Shown one piece after another: positions 12,501 through 20,206 of a stretch of DNA of 64,000 nt. The notes beneath the pieces are model-generated. The model was not told where the DNA came from. It searched no databases and was given only the letters and a program-made list of their open reading frames with translations. The position numbers and the translations under genes are program-made. Where the stretch lies: contig CAIIXF020000007.1 of NCBI GenBank assembly GCA_903813345.2, positions 16,224,714-16,288,713 on the forward strand. Reading direction: 5' to 3'. This DNA is from Owenia fusiformis. Taxonomy: Eukaryota > Annelida > Polychaeta > Sabellida > Oweniidae. Each line of letters starts with the position of its first letter. The first letter of the stretch is position 1.

Positions 12501-14932
12501 TTATAAATCTGGACATCAAACAACAGATAATTTATATATTTTAAACACAATCATAACCCGTTATAAGCTTATGAAAAAGCCATTATTCTGTATTATGATA
12601 GATTTTCGAAAAGCATTTGACTATGTAAATAGAGTGGCACTTATGTATAAACTATGTAAATCGGGAATATCACCTGATTCTAACATGTTCAAGGTTATAA
12701 CAAGTATGTATGAAAAGTCAAAAGCATGCCTGAAATTAAAAGAAGGTGTCACCCCTGCTTTCGAAACAAATGTCGGAGTAATGCAGGGCTCTGTACTTAG
12801 TACTTATTTATTCAACCATTTCCTTGATGATTTAAAAGATAATCTACCAAAAGAAAATGGTATTCAATTTGATGGAAATATGTTAAACCACTTACTTTGG
12901 GCTGACGATCTTATTTTGATGTCAAATAGTAAAGATGGCGCCCAAACTTTGCTCAATTGTCTTTTTGATTTTTGTAAGAGATATCATCTTATAGTTAACA
13001 CAATAAAGACAAAATCAATTGTTTTTAACTCAAAATTTGATATAGTTTTCACATTCAATGATAGTGCAATAGAAAGTGTTGAGCAATATAAATATCTAGG
13101 ATGTGTATTCAGCAAAACTAAGAATTTTGACCAGCATGTATGTTATCTAAAAGAGCAGGCAAGAAAAGCTTTGTTTAAAGTTAAACAGCAATATAAAAAA
13201 TTTAATGACATTCCAGTTAATCTTGCATTGCACCTTTTTGACTCTTTAGTTGAACCTATCCTAACTTATGCTTCAGAGGTGTGGATTAATGAAAAACATC
13301 TTAAGACAATAGAGACAATGCATTTATCTTTTCTTAAAAGTTTATTAGGTGTTAAAAAATCAACAGCAACACCAGCAGTCTATGGAGAATTAGGACGTTA
13401 CCCATTAAAAATACGTTTTGAAATTAAGTTAATTAAATATTGGCTCCGTTTAATTCATCTATCACCTGGAAACATTCTTCATAAAACATATACGCATGAC
13501 CGTGAAATGAGCCAACTGGGTTTTAAAGGCACTTGGTCAAACAAAATCACTGATATTTTGAAAAAATGTGATTTATTCTCATATTGGGAAACTCAAAAGA
13601 TCGATGATGATTATATTTTTATCAAGATGATAACAAAAAAACTGTATCAGAATTATAAGTCTCAGTGGCAGAAAGATATTTTCAAATATCCTGTTTTAAG
13701 AACTTACATAACATTCAAAAATGTCTTTGAAAGAGAGGGTTATTTAGATATACAAAATAAAAATTACAGACAAGCAATAAGTAGATTTAGGCTTAGTTCA
13801 CACAAATTACATATAGAAATTGGTCGTCATTTGAAGCCTAAGCCAAGACCTTTGGATGAACGTTTATGTAATATGTGTGGTATTTTAGAAGATGAACAAC
13901 ACTTTATCATGGTGTGTAAGAAAAATACAACAGAGAGAAAACTTTTGTTACGCAATTTAATTTTGTAGGAAGTCCTAACTTTATTTTCAAAAAGCTTTTG
14001 TCTCATAAAAATTCTTATGTAATTTTACATCTAGCAAAGTTCATTTATCATTCATTCAAAAAACTGGATTAATATTGTAACAATGATACATCACACTGAT
14101 GTTTTAAATTCTGTCATGTTGTATCTGTATTTTACAATAATCTCATTTTTGTATTTTACATTTTGTGATGCTGTAATTGTATTTTACAACTTTGTATATT
14201 TCCTATGAAGTAGTTAGTTTAGTCTTAGTTTAATTTTGTATATTGTAGTTTGTAGTGACTAATATGTCATTGCAATGACATCAGAGAGTCAATAAAAGAT
14301 ATATATATATAGGTTGCACAATATGATGACGCTTGGATTGAGCAATTTGATATCAATTTTGAGTATTCTGTCCAAACCTTGTGAACTTAACATATTAATG
14401 AAATTTAGACAAAAATATGTAATGTAAAGGATCACCTGATTCTGCATACTCTCCAAGAAACGCTGGAAAATGTCTCTGCATGTTTTCAACCTATTCTCTT
14501 CCGTATGGTCACTGTGTTCAATATAGTTTGCAAATGCCTCTTCTAGAGACTGGACTCCCTGAAATATGATAGCAAAGGGATGGTGATGTGGTTGGTTAAA
14601 AGGGAGTCTCTTTAATTCTGACTTTTAGATCAGAATAACAGATGATAACTCTTAAATACAAAACAACAAAGATCATAGGTTTAACTGAGATAACAAATGT
14701 TTGTGGCTACCAAATAAATATATTTAGACCAATGTAGTGATTTATTTTGCATTGAATAATACAGCTTTTACTATAACACAATAATATAGGTATTATGGTT
14801 TGCAATTAATGTGTGTTAAAATAATATTTGCCATTGTGTAATATCCTAAAAAAATATCAAGAGTCAATGAATTACACATACTAATATTTCTTGTACTGCT
14901 ATCCTGACTTTGTCATCTTCAATGGCAGACAT
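363..14932 (-). CDS. MED23: MED23 gene, 5' half, eight coding exons
   Basis: Mediator complex subunit 23, a large tail-module protein of the RNA polymerase II Mediator that links transcription factors to the polymerase in the nucleus. Coding exons, in transcript order, are 14882-14932, 14436-14558, 9153-9268, 8654-8765, 3536-3634, 3100-3204, 2387-2456 and 363-571. All have AG acceptors and GT donors, and the phases agree throughout. Blocks that match MED23 as I recall it include IIGGVDYK, DLLKVILEK, NACLLPAYFA, SFRPVAQ, LLPYDKELYEPQT and EQPYSRDMVCN. The start codon at 14932 fits because it gives the short acidic N-terminus followed by the SLEEAF block. About 280 residues of an expected 1,350 or so are present; the remainder lies left of the window. 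Introns are large (up to 5.2 kb) and full of repeats, and one holds another gene on the opposite strand. Confidence 0.95.
600..1080. repeat. 40-bp minisatellite in a MED23 intron
   Basis: About twelve tandem units containing GTATTGCACTCTTGATAT, spaced exactly 40 bp at 681, 721, 801, 841, 881, 921 and 961, with mixed ends (TATGATATTATGAGAGA or ATAACATAACAAGAGA). A related array continues at 2173-2340 on the far side of the inserted LINE. Open frames across it are artefacts of the repeat. Confidence 0.95.
1081..2172 (-). mobile_element. 5'-truncated non-LTR retrotransposon with poly(A)
   Basis: A minus-strand LINE 3' end. An approximately 305-codon open frame (about 2172 down to 1261) encodes the C-terminal region downstream of the reverse-transcriptase catalytic core: LSKLKLIDQLYYKAACICSG, then LNCLNWTSLAERRKYHR, then a CSCGHANETTIHVIFSC zinc-finger-like motif. 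A 3' UTR ends in a 20-nt T run (a poly(A) on the minus strand) at 1081-1100. The target duplication TTGCACTCTT is present at 1072-1081 and 2173-2182, so it jumped into a minisatellite unit. The catalytic domain is missing and the copy is dead. The first eleven residues of the apparent ORF come from the minisatellite. Confidence 0.9.
2173..2340. repeat. 40-bp minisatellite, second part
   Basis: Degenerate continuation of the array at 600-1080, separated from it by the LINE insertion. Units carry TATTGCACTCTTGAT and GAGAGATAT. Confidence 0.9.
2387..2456 (-). CDS. MED23: MED23 coding exon 7
   Basis: 70 nt, phase 0 in and phase 1 out: ILGKDLADFMQSFRPVAQ then MLTTA. It matches the FVDTFRPTA region of vertebrate MED23. 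The donor is GTGAGG. The next intron is about 1.8 kb and consists largely of a minisatellite and a LINE insertion. Confidence 0.9.
3100..3204 (-). CDS. MED23: MED23 coding exon 6
   Basis: Thirty-five codons in phase 0: VVLLILNRNACLLPAYFA to KLWPHW. NACLLPAYFA is the same decamer I recall in vertebrate MED23. The acceptor is CCTTTCAG and the donor GTAAGT. Confidence 0.95.
3536..3634 (-). CDS. MED23: MED23 coding exon 5
   Basis: Thirty-three codons in phase 0: GCRDLLKVILEKLSNIPQ to IEALKK. DLLKVILEK is the conserved MED23 segment right after GGVDYK. The acceptor is GTTGTAG and the donor GTAAGT. An 18-bp copy of its acceptor edge recurs 628 bp upstream in transcript sense, at 4251-4268. Confidence 0.95.
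3635..5842. other. MED23 intron / 5' flank of nested gene, no feature seen
   Basis: AT-rich sequence with no supported coding exon. An open frame at 5282-5482 is low-complexity Phe/Ile-rich and is not credible. If the nested gene has a short first exon it should lie here; I did not find one with the required phase-1 donor. Confidence 0.5.
5843..6057 (+). CDS. Nested gene exon: signal-peptide end and helix A (cytokine-like)
   Basis: Exon between TGAATTTTCAG (AG at 5841-5842) and a GTAAGT donor at 6058, entering in phase 1 and leaving in phase 0. It encodes a hydrophobic stretch CIFMMVCAI, then RSAPVTSESA resembling a signal-peptidase region, a CTLC pair, and a helix-prone segment EYYVISVKAKAIKANITDI ending NSKY, with one N-glycosylation sequon (NIT). 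It lies in a MED23 intron on the opposite strand. If the upstream exon does not exist, translation could begin at 5854 (MMVCAIRS). The cytokine reading comes from the next two exons and from the layout: in CTF1/CLCF1 the helix-A exon also ends near a Tyr. Confidence 0.6.
6567..6671 (+). CDS. Nested gene exon: A-B loop (cytokine-like)
   Basis: A clean 105-nt exon, TTTTGTTTCAG acceptor and GTAAGTATGT donor, phase 0 at both ends: LGNGLISTSIKSDLDQ then YPYPVFGEFPTLPSLPINN. The Pro/Phe-rich segment PVFGEFPTLPSLP resembles the recalled CTF1 segment DPFGLPSFSPPRLP just after helix A. This is my strongest local cue outside helix D. No alignment could be run. Confidence 0.7.
7002..7382 (+). CDS. Nested gene terminal exon: helices B-D, CLCF/CTF1-like class I cytokine candidate
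   Basis: 126 codons plus TAA after the acceptor TTTTATATAG, phase 0. Three predicted amphipathic helices: VGESLQRAYTAIQRVASF through LEHELQS (B), LDTLSADMAGYMENSLQK (C), and after a Pro/Asp-rich loop with a CC pair, HSYAERYMRDYLILRDAS through HTEFKRHHN (D). Helix D resembles the recalled human CLCF1 segment HSDFLQKMDDFWLLKE in spacing and residue type (HS, M-D-Y/F, L-L/R-D/E, then F-R near the end). With the two upstream exons the product is about 230 residues, close to CLCF1 (225). Family knowledge: such proteins are secreted and signal through gp130/domeless-type receptors and JAK-STAT. The assignment is inference; any other four-helix secreted protein is the alternative. Confidence 0.6.
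   Translation, partial: VGESLQRAYTAIQRVASFIELVQLEHELQSGLDTLSADMAGYMENSLQKTGINKLSMEMCCTLTSHDVAHPDDITMDDTNKYAYPKPPQTHSYAERYMRDYLILRDASTVMEHIHTEFKRHHNALI
7528..7648. repeat. Tandem duplication, about 62 bp x2
   Basis: Two copies of a unit beginning CACAGTAAGTGGAG and ending GTGTGTAGCACACAC, in the 3' flank of the nested cytokine-like gene. The unit end is itself palindromic (GTGTGTAGCACAC). Confidence 0.9.
7930..8330. other. AT-rich 3' flank, possible poly(A) signal
   Basis: Low-complexity ATATACAAA/TAGTATA repeats. AATAAA at 7982-7987 is the first canonical polyadenylation word after the cytokine-like stop codon and could end that transcript, 600 bp downstream. Confidence 0.35.
8654..8765 (-). 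CDS. MED23: MED23 coding exon 4
   Basis: 112 nt. The first base completes the Lys codon, then LVCEIILACEQLTLANVE leads to HNIIGGVDYK. IGGVDYK is identical to the recalled human MED23 block and anchors the identification. The donor is GTAAGC. The following 5.0-kb intron contains the plus-strand cytokine-like gene. Confidence 0.95.
9153..9268 (-). CDS. MED23: MED23 coding exon 3
   Basis: 116 nt, entering in phase 0 and leaving in phase 2. It encodes EKGMLLYIRHIHKIRNSK followed by QLLLSTLESMVENNTLSPK. The acceptor is CTCCTTCAG and the donor GTAAGA. It corresponds to the recalled MED23 stretch ending in a short LPPR-like motif before the LVCE block. Confidence 0.9.
9434..10033 (+). CDS. LINE ORF1, C-terminal SGNH-hydrolase-like part
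   Basis: 199 residues. FGTNNVKDDS fits SGNH block III (G-x-N) and NDKLHFNHTGRTRLVDAM fits block V (D-x-x-H), typical of the esterase domain in ORF1 of CR1/L2-type LINEs, where it is thought to act on lipids or membranes during retrotransposition. Block I (GDS-like) is absent, so the frame is 5'-truncated and the Met at 9434 is only the first in-frame one. It ends 38 nt before the ORF2 start, in a different frame. Confidence 0.75.
   Translation: MYSSNGKKLAGIMNARSKGKSMNVTSSVYSGANIEYATRVIQQGDIGRSTDHKFLGFGTNNVKDDSAQTIIYELKNLAMTAKNQHPTSKITLCGLHHRGDHAKPQEVKQMNIKIDHVNGEMESFAMKKGFHFININRINDSTSQNPNMNILFNDKLHFNHTGRTRLVDAMLSIINSTHNSYADAARIGNPHYPRTGLKL
10072..13968 (+). CDS. LINE ORF2: endonuclease-reverse transcriptase
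   Basis: 1,298 residues, no stop or frameshift. Residues about 40-178 are a non-domain N-terminal extension made of two near-identical blocks sharing VTTQLNAKS and AHLNQTNDNTS. Residues about 179-465 form the AP endonuclease (FLFWNINRISDKL, LLSETWLDP, ICGDMNARTA, SDHCPIHFNL). The reverse transcriptase spans about 705-980 (NKAPGIDGLPSNI, NYRGINVLACIGN, QGAYKSGHQT, IDFRKAFDYVN, VMQGSVLSTYLFN, and LLWADDLILM, with WADD instead of the usual YADD/FADD). A C-terminal finger CNMCGILEDEQHFIMVC lies near 1266-1282. It nicks target DNA and reverse-transcribes its own RNA in place. All catalytic motifs look intact. Confidence 0.95.
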   Translation: MSDSCNEIECNAIHFHESNHMMINEASLYIDNETVNNSDSNPHNMQLNTKSGQQISHNVDSIQSSSPVTTQLNAKSQDLRYRLISTEKNINAHLNQTNDNTSEGDVNFDLGPHNVHLNTTSGQVSQNVNSIQFSSSVTTQLNAKSHDLRYRLKSTDNNTKAHLNQTNDNTSQEDINFLFWNINRISDKLYDGCDIYELFSKYAVILLSETWLDPCDSLSFNGYTVHNLARKSKNSNSNVYSGGIAVFIKDELYSSIEVSKQTHDFFVWIRVKSSLYNLENDIYICFVYMPHKGSTYENFDNFDILEKSIASYQLSGKTIICGDMNARTAQLSDLNIDVHGSNDQFTNSYFLNDHHINNHHELNASLHNRVSMDKNLKAISQTHGNEFISLCKASNLRIVNGRFFHDKNIGNFTYYRYINENDLDPSKGKSVLDYVAVQADILNTISDFKVHERHPDSDHCPIHFNLNLGQFKIKDRASKNMQNLPYSYFKWDPTLKKQFTELLDANINNGLLEKFYVDVGSNTNSDCLLQSLKHVIYDTSDKIFPLKHLKKSTKKFPMNPWFNSECKKLKKDLHSAIKQKLPNNIIADLQRKYNQTKQHEKRAYQSNLLKSLISFKSQNPTEFWKMINSIPGSSNTNEIPIEASELFCAFEKLGKNPKIDYFDDVALKEMQLFIDEYDTNGVCTGEIRISHEVLNGSIKEFEVYAALNKVKANKAPGIDGLPSNIIKNCSILVPEFTSLFNHIFFHGDYPNEWSIGMLTTLFKQGCRFNPDNYRGINVLACIGNIFDRVIQNRLVFNAEMLDIQDPLQGAYKSGHQTTDNLYILNTIITRYKLMKKPLFCIMIDFRKAFDYVNRVALMYKLCKSGISPDSNMFKVITSMYEKSKACLKLKEGVTPAFETNVGVMQGSVLSTYLFNHFLDDLKDNLPKENGIQFDGNMLNHLLWADDLILMSNSKDGAQTLLNCLFDFCKRYHLIVNTIKTKSIVFNSKFDIVFTFNDSAIESVEQYKYLGCVFSKTKNFDQHVCYLKEQARKALFKVKQQYKKFNDIPVNLALHLFDSLVEPILTYASEVWINEKHLKTIETMHLSFLKSLLGVKKSTATPAVYGELGRYPLKIRFEIKLIKYWLRLIHLSPGNILHKTYTHDREMSQLGFKGTWSNKITDILKKCDLFSYWETQKIDDDYIFIKMITKKLYQNYKSQWQKDIFKYPVLRTYITFKNVFEREGYLDIQNKNYRQAISRFRLSSHKLHIEIGRHLKPKPRPLDERLCNMCGILEDEQHFIMVCKKNTTERKLLLRNLIL
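14436..14558 (-). CDS. MED23: MED23 coding exon 2
   Basis: Forty-one codons, phase 0 to phase 0, from GVQSLEEAFANYIEHSD to RFLESMQNQ. The acceptor is TATTTCAG and the donor GTGATC. The helical, charged composition fits the MED23 N-terminal region. The 5.2-kb intron that follows holds the complete LINE, inserted in the opposite orientation. Confidence 0.9.
14882..14932 (-). CDS. MED23: MED23 coding exon 1 (start codon)
   Basis: Seventeen codons beginning MSAIEDDKVRIAVQEIL, ending in phase 0 at a GTATGT donor. The next exon continues GVQSLEEAF, which corresponds to the VIEEAF block near the N-terminus of vertebrate MED23. No 5' UTR boundary or promoter element could be fixed upstream. Confidence 0.85.
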
Positions 14933-15630
14933 TGTGATGATCTTGCTCTTGGTGGCTACAAATACAGAATATTCAAGACAGCAAATGTAGCACCACTTTT
15001 TGTCAAATTAATTCGATACTAGGATTCCAGGAGGGTTTGCTTGCGTAGGATTTAATTTAATTTTGGAGGAAATCTGAACTTGGTCAAAATGTCATCATAC
15101 TGTTAAATGAATAGATACTTGCTGAGACCATCATAAAAAAGATACTTGTTAACAGTTTTTGCATTAAATTTATATATTTTTTATATTTTTCTCTTGGATA
15201 AAGCGCTATTTTTCCTGTTAATTACCATGAGACCTTAAACTCCGAATATTTGATCAACTGATTTAAATAAGGTGGAAAGAGGGTTCATGAAAAAGACTGC
15301 CGACCACCGACCAGTCAGCTGTCGGTCTTTTTTGATAAAGATGAATAGATGCAAAATTAGAAGAGGAAAATAAAACTGAACTAAGCTAGGAATCCAATCA
15401 CTATAGTAACTTTACAAGGTTGTGATAAAAAGAGAAAATTCAGTGAAAAAATTCAGAACATTTTCAGAAATTTTTTTCACTGAATTTTCTCGTTTTTTAT
15501 AAGCTTACATTTTGCAAAACAAATCTTCTCACAAGTCTTTTCTAAGGACATAAGTGCACTCTTTGTGCAAACCTGGAAGATGTTCCAGATGAAATTACTT
15601 CTAGCCAAGAATTGTCTAGAGACTCGAGTA
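14933..15630. other. MED23 upstream flank, nothing specific seen
   Basis: Should contain the MED23 5' UTR and promoter. No TATA box, CpG-rich block or repeat could be supported. A stretch at 15280-15330 around CCGACCACCGACCAGTC is slightly GC-richer. Confidence 0.3.
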
Positions 15631-15867
15631 CAGTTGGGGACAAAAATAAATGACAGGTCGATTTTCGATCACCATTTCCTAATTATGGTGGTCTGAAAGC
15701 CCATAATTTCCAATATTGTCTAGATACATATCCCTTAAAATTTGTATATTTTACATTTTGTATAATCTCATCCACTGATTTATGGCCTCTTGTAAATTCT
15801 CTTATTTTTAACATGGGAAATCCTCACTTCAGCAAATCCACCTGTCATTTATTTATGTCCCCAACTG
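15631..15867. mobile_element. 237-bp Tc1/mariner-like MITE
   Basis: Near-perfect TIRs of about 30 bp starting CAGTTGGGGACA, the second ending TGTCCCCAACTG, flanked on both sides by TA. The TA duplication and CAGT terminus are standard for Tc1/mariner derivatives. No coding sequence. A related terminus (CAGTAGGGGACAAAAA) occurs at 54505. Confidence 0.9.
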
Positions 15868-15917
15868 TACATGTAAATCATGACCATTTCATTTTTCAAA
15901 AATAAAATTCGTAAAGG

Positions 15918-17276
15918 CTAGAGTACCGACAATTGTCGGTACTCTAGACTCTGATGTGGTGGCACGCTAGAGGACCGACAAATAAATTGTCGGTACGGGA
16001 GATATGCTGTGTTTACACGCTAGAGGACCGACAAATAATGATTTTGGAATTTTCTAGCGCATGCGCAATATGCGGGGGGATATTTCAGATATCATACGGA
16101 TATTTTGGGAACAAGTGCAAAACCCGCTAGAAAATAGCTAGAATGTTTTTTATTTGAAGCTTATGGTATGAGGTTCCATATCCATCCGCCAAAAGGTATG
16201 ACCCCTATATAGTCCATTTAAAAACCTGTGGTATCGTTCTAAATAACCCATAGTTGGCTTCTAGGGTACCTAGTATGCCACTATTTGGTATCAAAATAAA
16301 GAGGAGTTCAACTTACATTTGAATTACGAAAATAGCGATGTAGGTCAAAATAGTTCCGAACGTGAGCATGTTTACCACGCGTTTGCCCGTCATATCAGAA
16401 TTGAGGAAGTGGTAGCAAACGCGAGTTACAATAAACGGACGCTGATATCTCAAAAAGTAACCGGACTCCCTATAATTTGATGTAGGTCAAACGAACCCCT
16501 ATATGGACAGGTGCATTTTGATATATAACACTATGGGGGGTAAGCGTTTCATAGTTGGTCACGAACGCCATATGTGCAAAGTATTGCTATGAATTTTCGA
16601 ATTTGGTGTTGGATTACGGTACTCATACATTATAGCACAATTTTTGATGGAAGTTGCATTTGGCTCCCTCAGTTAATGGCCACGATTCCATCTCGCATGA
16701 GAGAGCTACCAAACGCAAAGTAAACCGTGATATATTCCAAATGAGATATTTCTTCTGTGCAATGGCGTAGTAAGGGTAGAGAGCGACGGGGGCGAAAGCT
16801 TCCCCTCCCCTAACTGTATATATCGACCCATTAGATAGAACAAGAAAAGAGCTTTAAAATGTTTTTTAATTGAAGCTTGTACGACAATTTTGATGGAAGT
16901 TGAATCATTTTTTGTCGAAATAAATTATGGCTCACTACACGTTGTACGATTCCATACTGCAAAAGAACTTAGCACTATGCCCCCCCCCTCAAAAAAAGTA
17001 GGTCCTGCCAGGATTCGAACTCGGGACTGAGTGTGTTTGAGTCGTGCTCGCTAACCACTGCGCTACCAGTGATAGGGTTAATTCTAAAAGTAAAAGTAGT
17101 GGATTTGTTTACGAAATTGTCGGCTCTCTAGCAAAAACACGTAGCAGCCACTTGCGTACCGACAATTGTCGGTTCTCTATCTGGCACTACTAGGTGACGA
17201 TAGAGTGCCGACAATTGTCGGTACCCAAGCAAATAGCCATGGACAGTCTCCAGTACCGACAATTGTCGGTCCTGGA
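15918..17276. repeat. Region bounded by clusters of ACCGACAATTGTCGGT palindromes
   Basis: The left cluster (15918-16032) has a perfect 30-bp palindrome at 15918-15947 and two CTAGAGGACCGACAAAT copies. The right cluster (17112-17276) has four more, at 17116, 17157, 17207 and 17253. The 1.1 kb between them has no coding sequence. This looks like one non-autonomous element with palindrome-rich ends, but no clear terminal repeat or target duplication was found. Confidence 0.6.
17000..17072 (-). pseudogene. tRNA-like relic (SINE head or tRNA pseudogene)
   Basis: The minus strand reads TGGTAGCGCAGTGGTTAGCG (A-box/D-arm-like) and 35 nt later GAGTTCGAATCCTGG (B-box/T-arm). The T-stem pairs partly (CCGAG with CCTGG), the anticodon arm does not form a normal stem with U33, and the acceptor halves do not pair. 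It is better read as a tRNA-derived SINE head or decayed tRNA than a working gene. Confidence 0.5.
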
Positions 17277-17743
17277 GCCACTCCGAATAAAATTATTTCT
17301 GAAGTCTATTTTTCTGTTCAAATTTATCTGAAATGGGTCCATCTTGGATACAATTTAAGACTTTAGAGTGCTATTTTAAAATAACGGGTATTTCAAACTT
17401 TATTTATGAATGAAAGGGATATATATTGTTATAAAGTACAGTTTACTTACATTTGTTTCCTCATTTCCTATTATCGCCCATGTTGTGTTGTGTAAATATG
17501 CGAACGATCAAAACATCAAATGTGTATGAAATAACGCATTTTTGATAGGAACAAAAATTCTTTATGAAAATAATAGGAATAACATGTACTGTGTGATTTC
17601 ATTTATAATGGAAAAATGCACTTCAAGGTACCACAAGCATAACATTTAGACAAGCATCACACTATTTAGAAGTGAACGTTCGTATTTTGACTGTAAGCCT
17701 AATTGATTTTAAATGTGATTTTATTTTTCAACGGGAGTAAGTT

Positions 17744-18131
17744 AGACTATATCCTCTAGTCTGAAATTTTTTTGGAAATTTGGAATGAAAATATTCAGAC
17801 TATAGCCCTTATATGTTAAAATTTGGGATTGAAAAGTATTTGTTTACATAGGAAGTGCCATTCAAAATGGCCGACTGGGTAAATTAATTTGCATATTTGT
17901 TACTTCCCCTAGCTTTATTTCCATTTGACAATATGCTGTGTTACTTTTTATAGCATTTAATTGTACCTTACTACTTAATAGGATTGTTATAATGCTTATT
18001 TTTGGGGAGTGAAGTTTCCTAAAATTGATAATTGTGTGCAGGAAATTTCCTGTTTTTTCCCACACGGGAGGGACGTAATGATCAATAGACTGAATTCTCA
18101 GCAGGAAATTCAGTCTAATGGATATAGACTC
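17744..18131. mobile_element. 388-bp TIR repeat, copy 1
   Basis: The ends are imperfect inverted repeats (GACTATATCC..TAGTCTGAAATTT versus AAATTCAGTCTAATGGATATAGAC). A second copy in the same orientation lies at 56611-57379, where it is split by another element. It has inner inverted motifs (AGTCTGAAAT/ATTCAGACT). Non-autonomous. Confidence 0.85.
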
Positions 18132-18420
18132 AGGCCTGTCAACTGTCCCGCAATTTGCGTATTTGTCACGCATTTGCTGAAGAATTTGAAGTCACGCCAG
18201 TTATTTTTGCGTGACAGAAAATGTCACGCAAATACGCATTTTACCTGGTAATTGTCAAGCAAAAATGTTTCTGTAGAAAAATCCCTAAAAAAGATCGTCT
18301 ACACAGCAAAAATACGAACGCCGGAAAAAAATGTACGCATTTCGTTCGGACTTTTCACGCGAATTACGTATATGTCACGCATTCCGTTCGAAATTTTTCG
18401 TACCTACCTAGTTATGATTT
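18132..18420. repeat. GTCACGC-rich inverted repeats
   Basis: GCGTATTTGTCACGC near 18158 is mirrored by GTCACGCAAATACGC near 18222, and further TGTCACGCATT words follow to 18385. It is probably a degraded TIR element. Overlapping short open frames carry no recognisable protein. Confidence 0.5.
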
Positions 18421-18639
18421 TTTATACTTGTATTTGTCATCTTTGAAGGCTGCTGGTACTACACTATCCGGACTAGTTACCGAGACACGAACTCGTCTCG
18501 AAGTAACGATTTTACTCATTATTTCACCGCGGAGTTGTACGGCACTTCTCATGACATTTCAAGTTATGCAGACGTGTGTCAGTATCATATCATGACAAGA
18601 AAATCTACATGTTTGCGAACAACAGGAATCATCTATTCT

Positions 18640-19590
18640 ACACTAAATGCTATTAGTCACGGGTAACTAGAGTATCCGCGTATATTGAGTATGACCGGTT
18701 CTTAGGCTACGAATATGACCTGTTTTGGAAAGTCATGAGAGGCACAGCTGCTTAAAAATGGAAAATAAAGGTTAACTTCTATATTATCCTTTTTGAAATT
18801 GTGTTTGTTGAATATAGTTTATGCTGTATTTAAAAGTAATGTAACAAAAAAATGTTAAACATGAGCTATTTTAGCAATGTAACTGTTCATAATGGAATAT
18901 CAATCAGAAAGTACAGATTTCTCGCCTTAGAGCCAAATCATTAATATCACAGTAGAAAAAAACAAATCCCAAACCTTTTTATGGCTGACCTGAACAAGAT
19001 CTCCAAATCTCAGTTTATATGATCCCCCGTAGAGTGAGCAAGAGAAGGATTTATCTTTTCCCAGAGGATACGCTTGTGAAATGTCATGGAAACGAGTGTA
19101 ACACGACCCACTGATTGTTTCACAATCGTATTCTACAATAATGGGGCACCAGTGACATTCGTATTCTCAAAAATTCAAAGATGTATCATATTTGGACAGA
19201 GCAGGCTAAATTATTTAAAATATTCATGACTAATTCGTAGATCTAGCTATATATTATACATAAGATGTGTCATCCTCTTCGGAGTTGCGTTGTGTTACAC
19301 AAAAACTGATCAAAGATGCTGGAAACTAGGATTTTACGGCTTCAATCTAATATTAATACGTTTTCTCTTGATTAAGGCCCCTTGTGATATGCCTGGCATT
19401 ATAAGTATACCAAGTTTCATTCATTGACCAAGTAGGATAAAAAGAAAACGTTCGAAAGTGTTCATAAAAAGCAAGTACTCACCTCGTCTGTTTATAGGAA
19501 CAGAAATACGGTCACACTCGTAAGCTTAGAACCGGTCATACTCAATATACGCGGATACTCTAGTATCCCGTGTTAGTGTAGAGTAGTGTA
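18640..19590. mobile_element. About 950-bp TIR element, non-coding
   Basis: Inverted termini: ACTAGAGTATCCGCG..TTGAGTATGACCGGTTCT at 18665 and its reverse complement ending near 19565. Similarity extends outward through ACGGG(T/A) to TCTACACTAA on both sides, with an 8-bp gap in the left arm. No transposase is visible. Superfamily unclear. Confidence 0.8.
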
Positions 19591-20038
19591 GTTTTGTCTT
19601 GAGTCAGCCTAGTTTGTACATAGACTAATGTGTCATGTTTTTATATCCAATAATTGTCAATAAAACTTGTATGTAACGGAACGGTTTAATTACCTGTTTT
19701 TGAAGTTCCGTTTAGCGGTAACAACAATTATTGAAACCAAATTGAAGATTCTGCCATCTTACGAACTCACGGGGGTAAAGCAGACCCGATGATGCAATGA
19801 GCTTGCTCGGCGGTATCATGACTGTGTAACGCCGGGTCTTAACTTGAATAAATGTGCTCGGCGGTTCAAACAACGCGGATCCTCAAAGCATGTGCTCATG
19901 GTATTCGTGTTTTAACACCCGTGGAACTATTTCGTGCGGAATCACTTGGATTTTCAGAAACCTGAACGTTTTTGCCGAAAAGGGATGCTTTAAAACTACG
20001 GCCTTAAAACTATTGTATCCAAAGTCAATTTGGTCCGG

Positions 20039-20195
20039 GACTCCTCAGGCGCAACCTCCATCAATGCCCTTAAAAACTCAAGCCACAGGCATAAGTCACT
20101 AGTCCGGCCTAATTTAGAATATACCAGTTCGGCATGGGATCCCGACAAAAAGATATTGATATATTGGAACATGTACAGAGAAGTGCAACCTGGTG
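20039..20195 (+). pseudogene. Short LINE reverse-transcriptase fragment
   Basis: Encodes GATSINALKN then SLVRPNLEYTSSAWDPDKK, the region after the RT core in Jockey/CR1-like LINEs. It is related at DNA level to the LINE at 36.7-37.18 kb (GGCGCAACCTCCA, AGAATAT, CAGCATGGGATCC words). Only about 150 bp survive. Confidence 0.75.
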
Positions 20196-20206
20196 ACATC
20201 TACAGG

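Larger units (their letters stand above)
9434..14315 (+). mobile_element. Nearly complete two-ORF LINE (SGNH ORF1, EN-RT ORF2)
   Basis: Non-LTR retrotransposon antisense to MED23 in its second coding intron. It has an ORF1 remnant with an SGNH-hydrolase-like domain, a 39-bp gap with a frame change, an intact 1,298-residue ORF2 with an AP endonuclease and reverse transcriptase, and a 3' UTR of about 330 bp ending in AATAAAAGATATATATATAT. An SGNH-type ORF1 and a C-terminal CCHC-like finger suggest the CR1/L2 group, but I could not place the clade. The 5' end is probably truncated within ORF1, since the SGNH block I serine motif is missing. I did not find a convincing target duplication. The undamaged ORF2 indicates a recent insertion. 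Confidence 0.9.

Noticed and set aside
17000-17072. Functional tRNA gene
   Set aside because: The acceptor halves do not pair and the anticodon arm is not normal.
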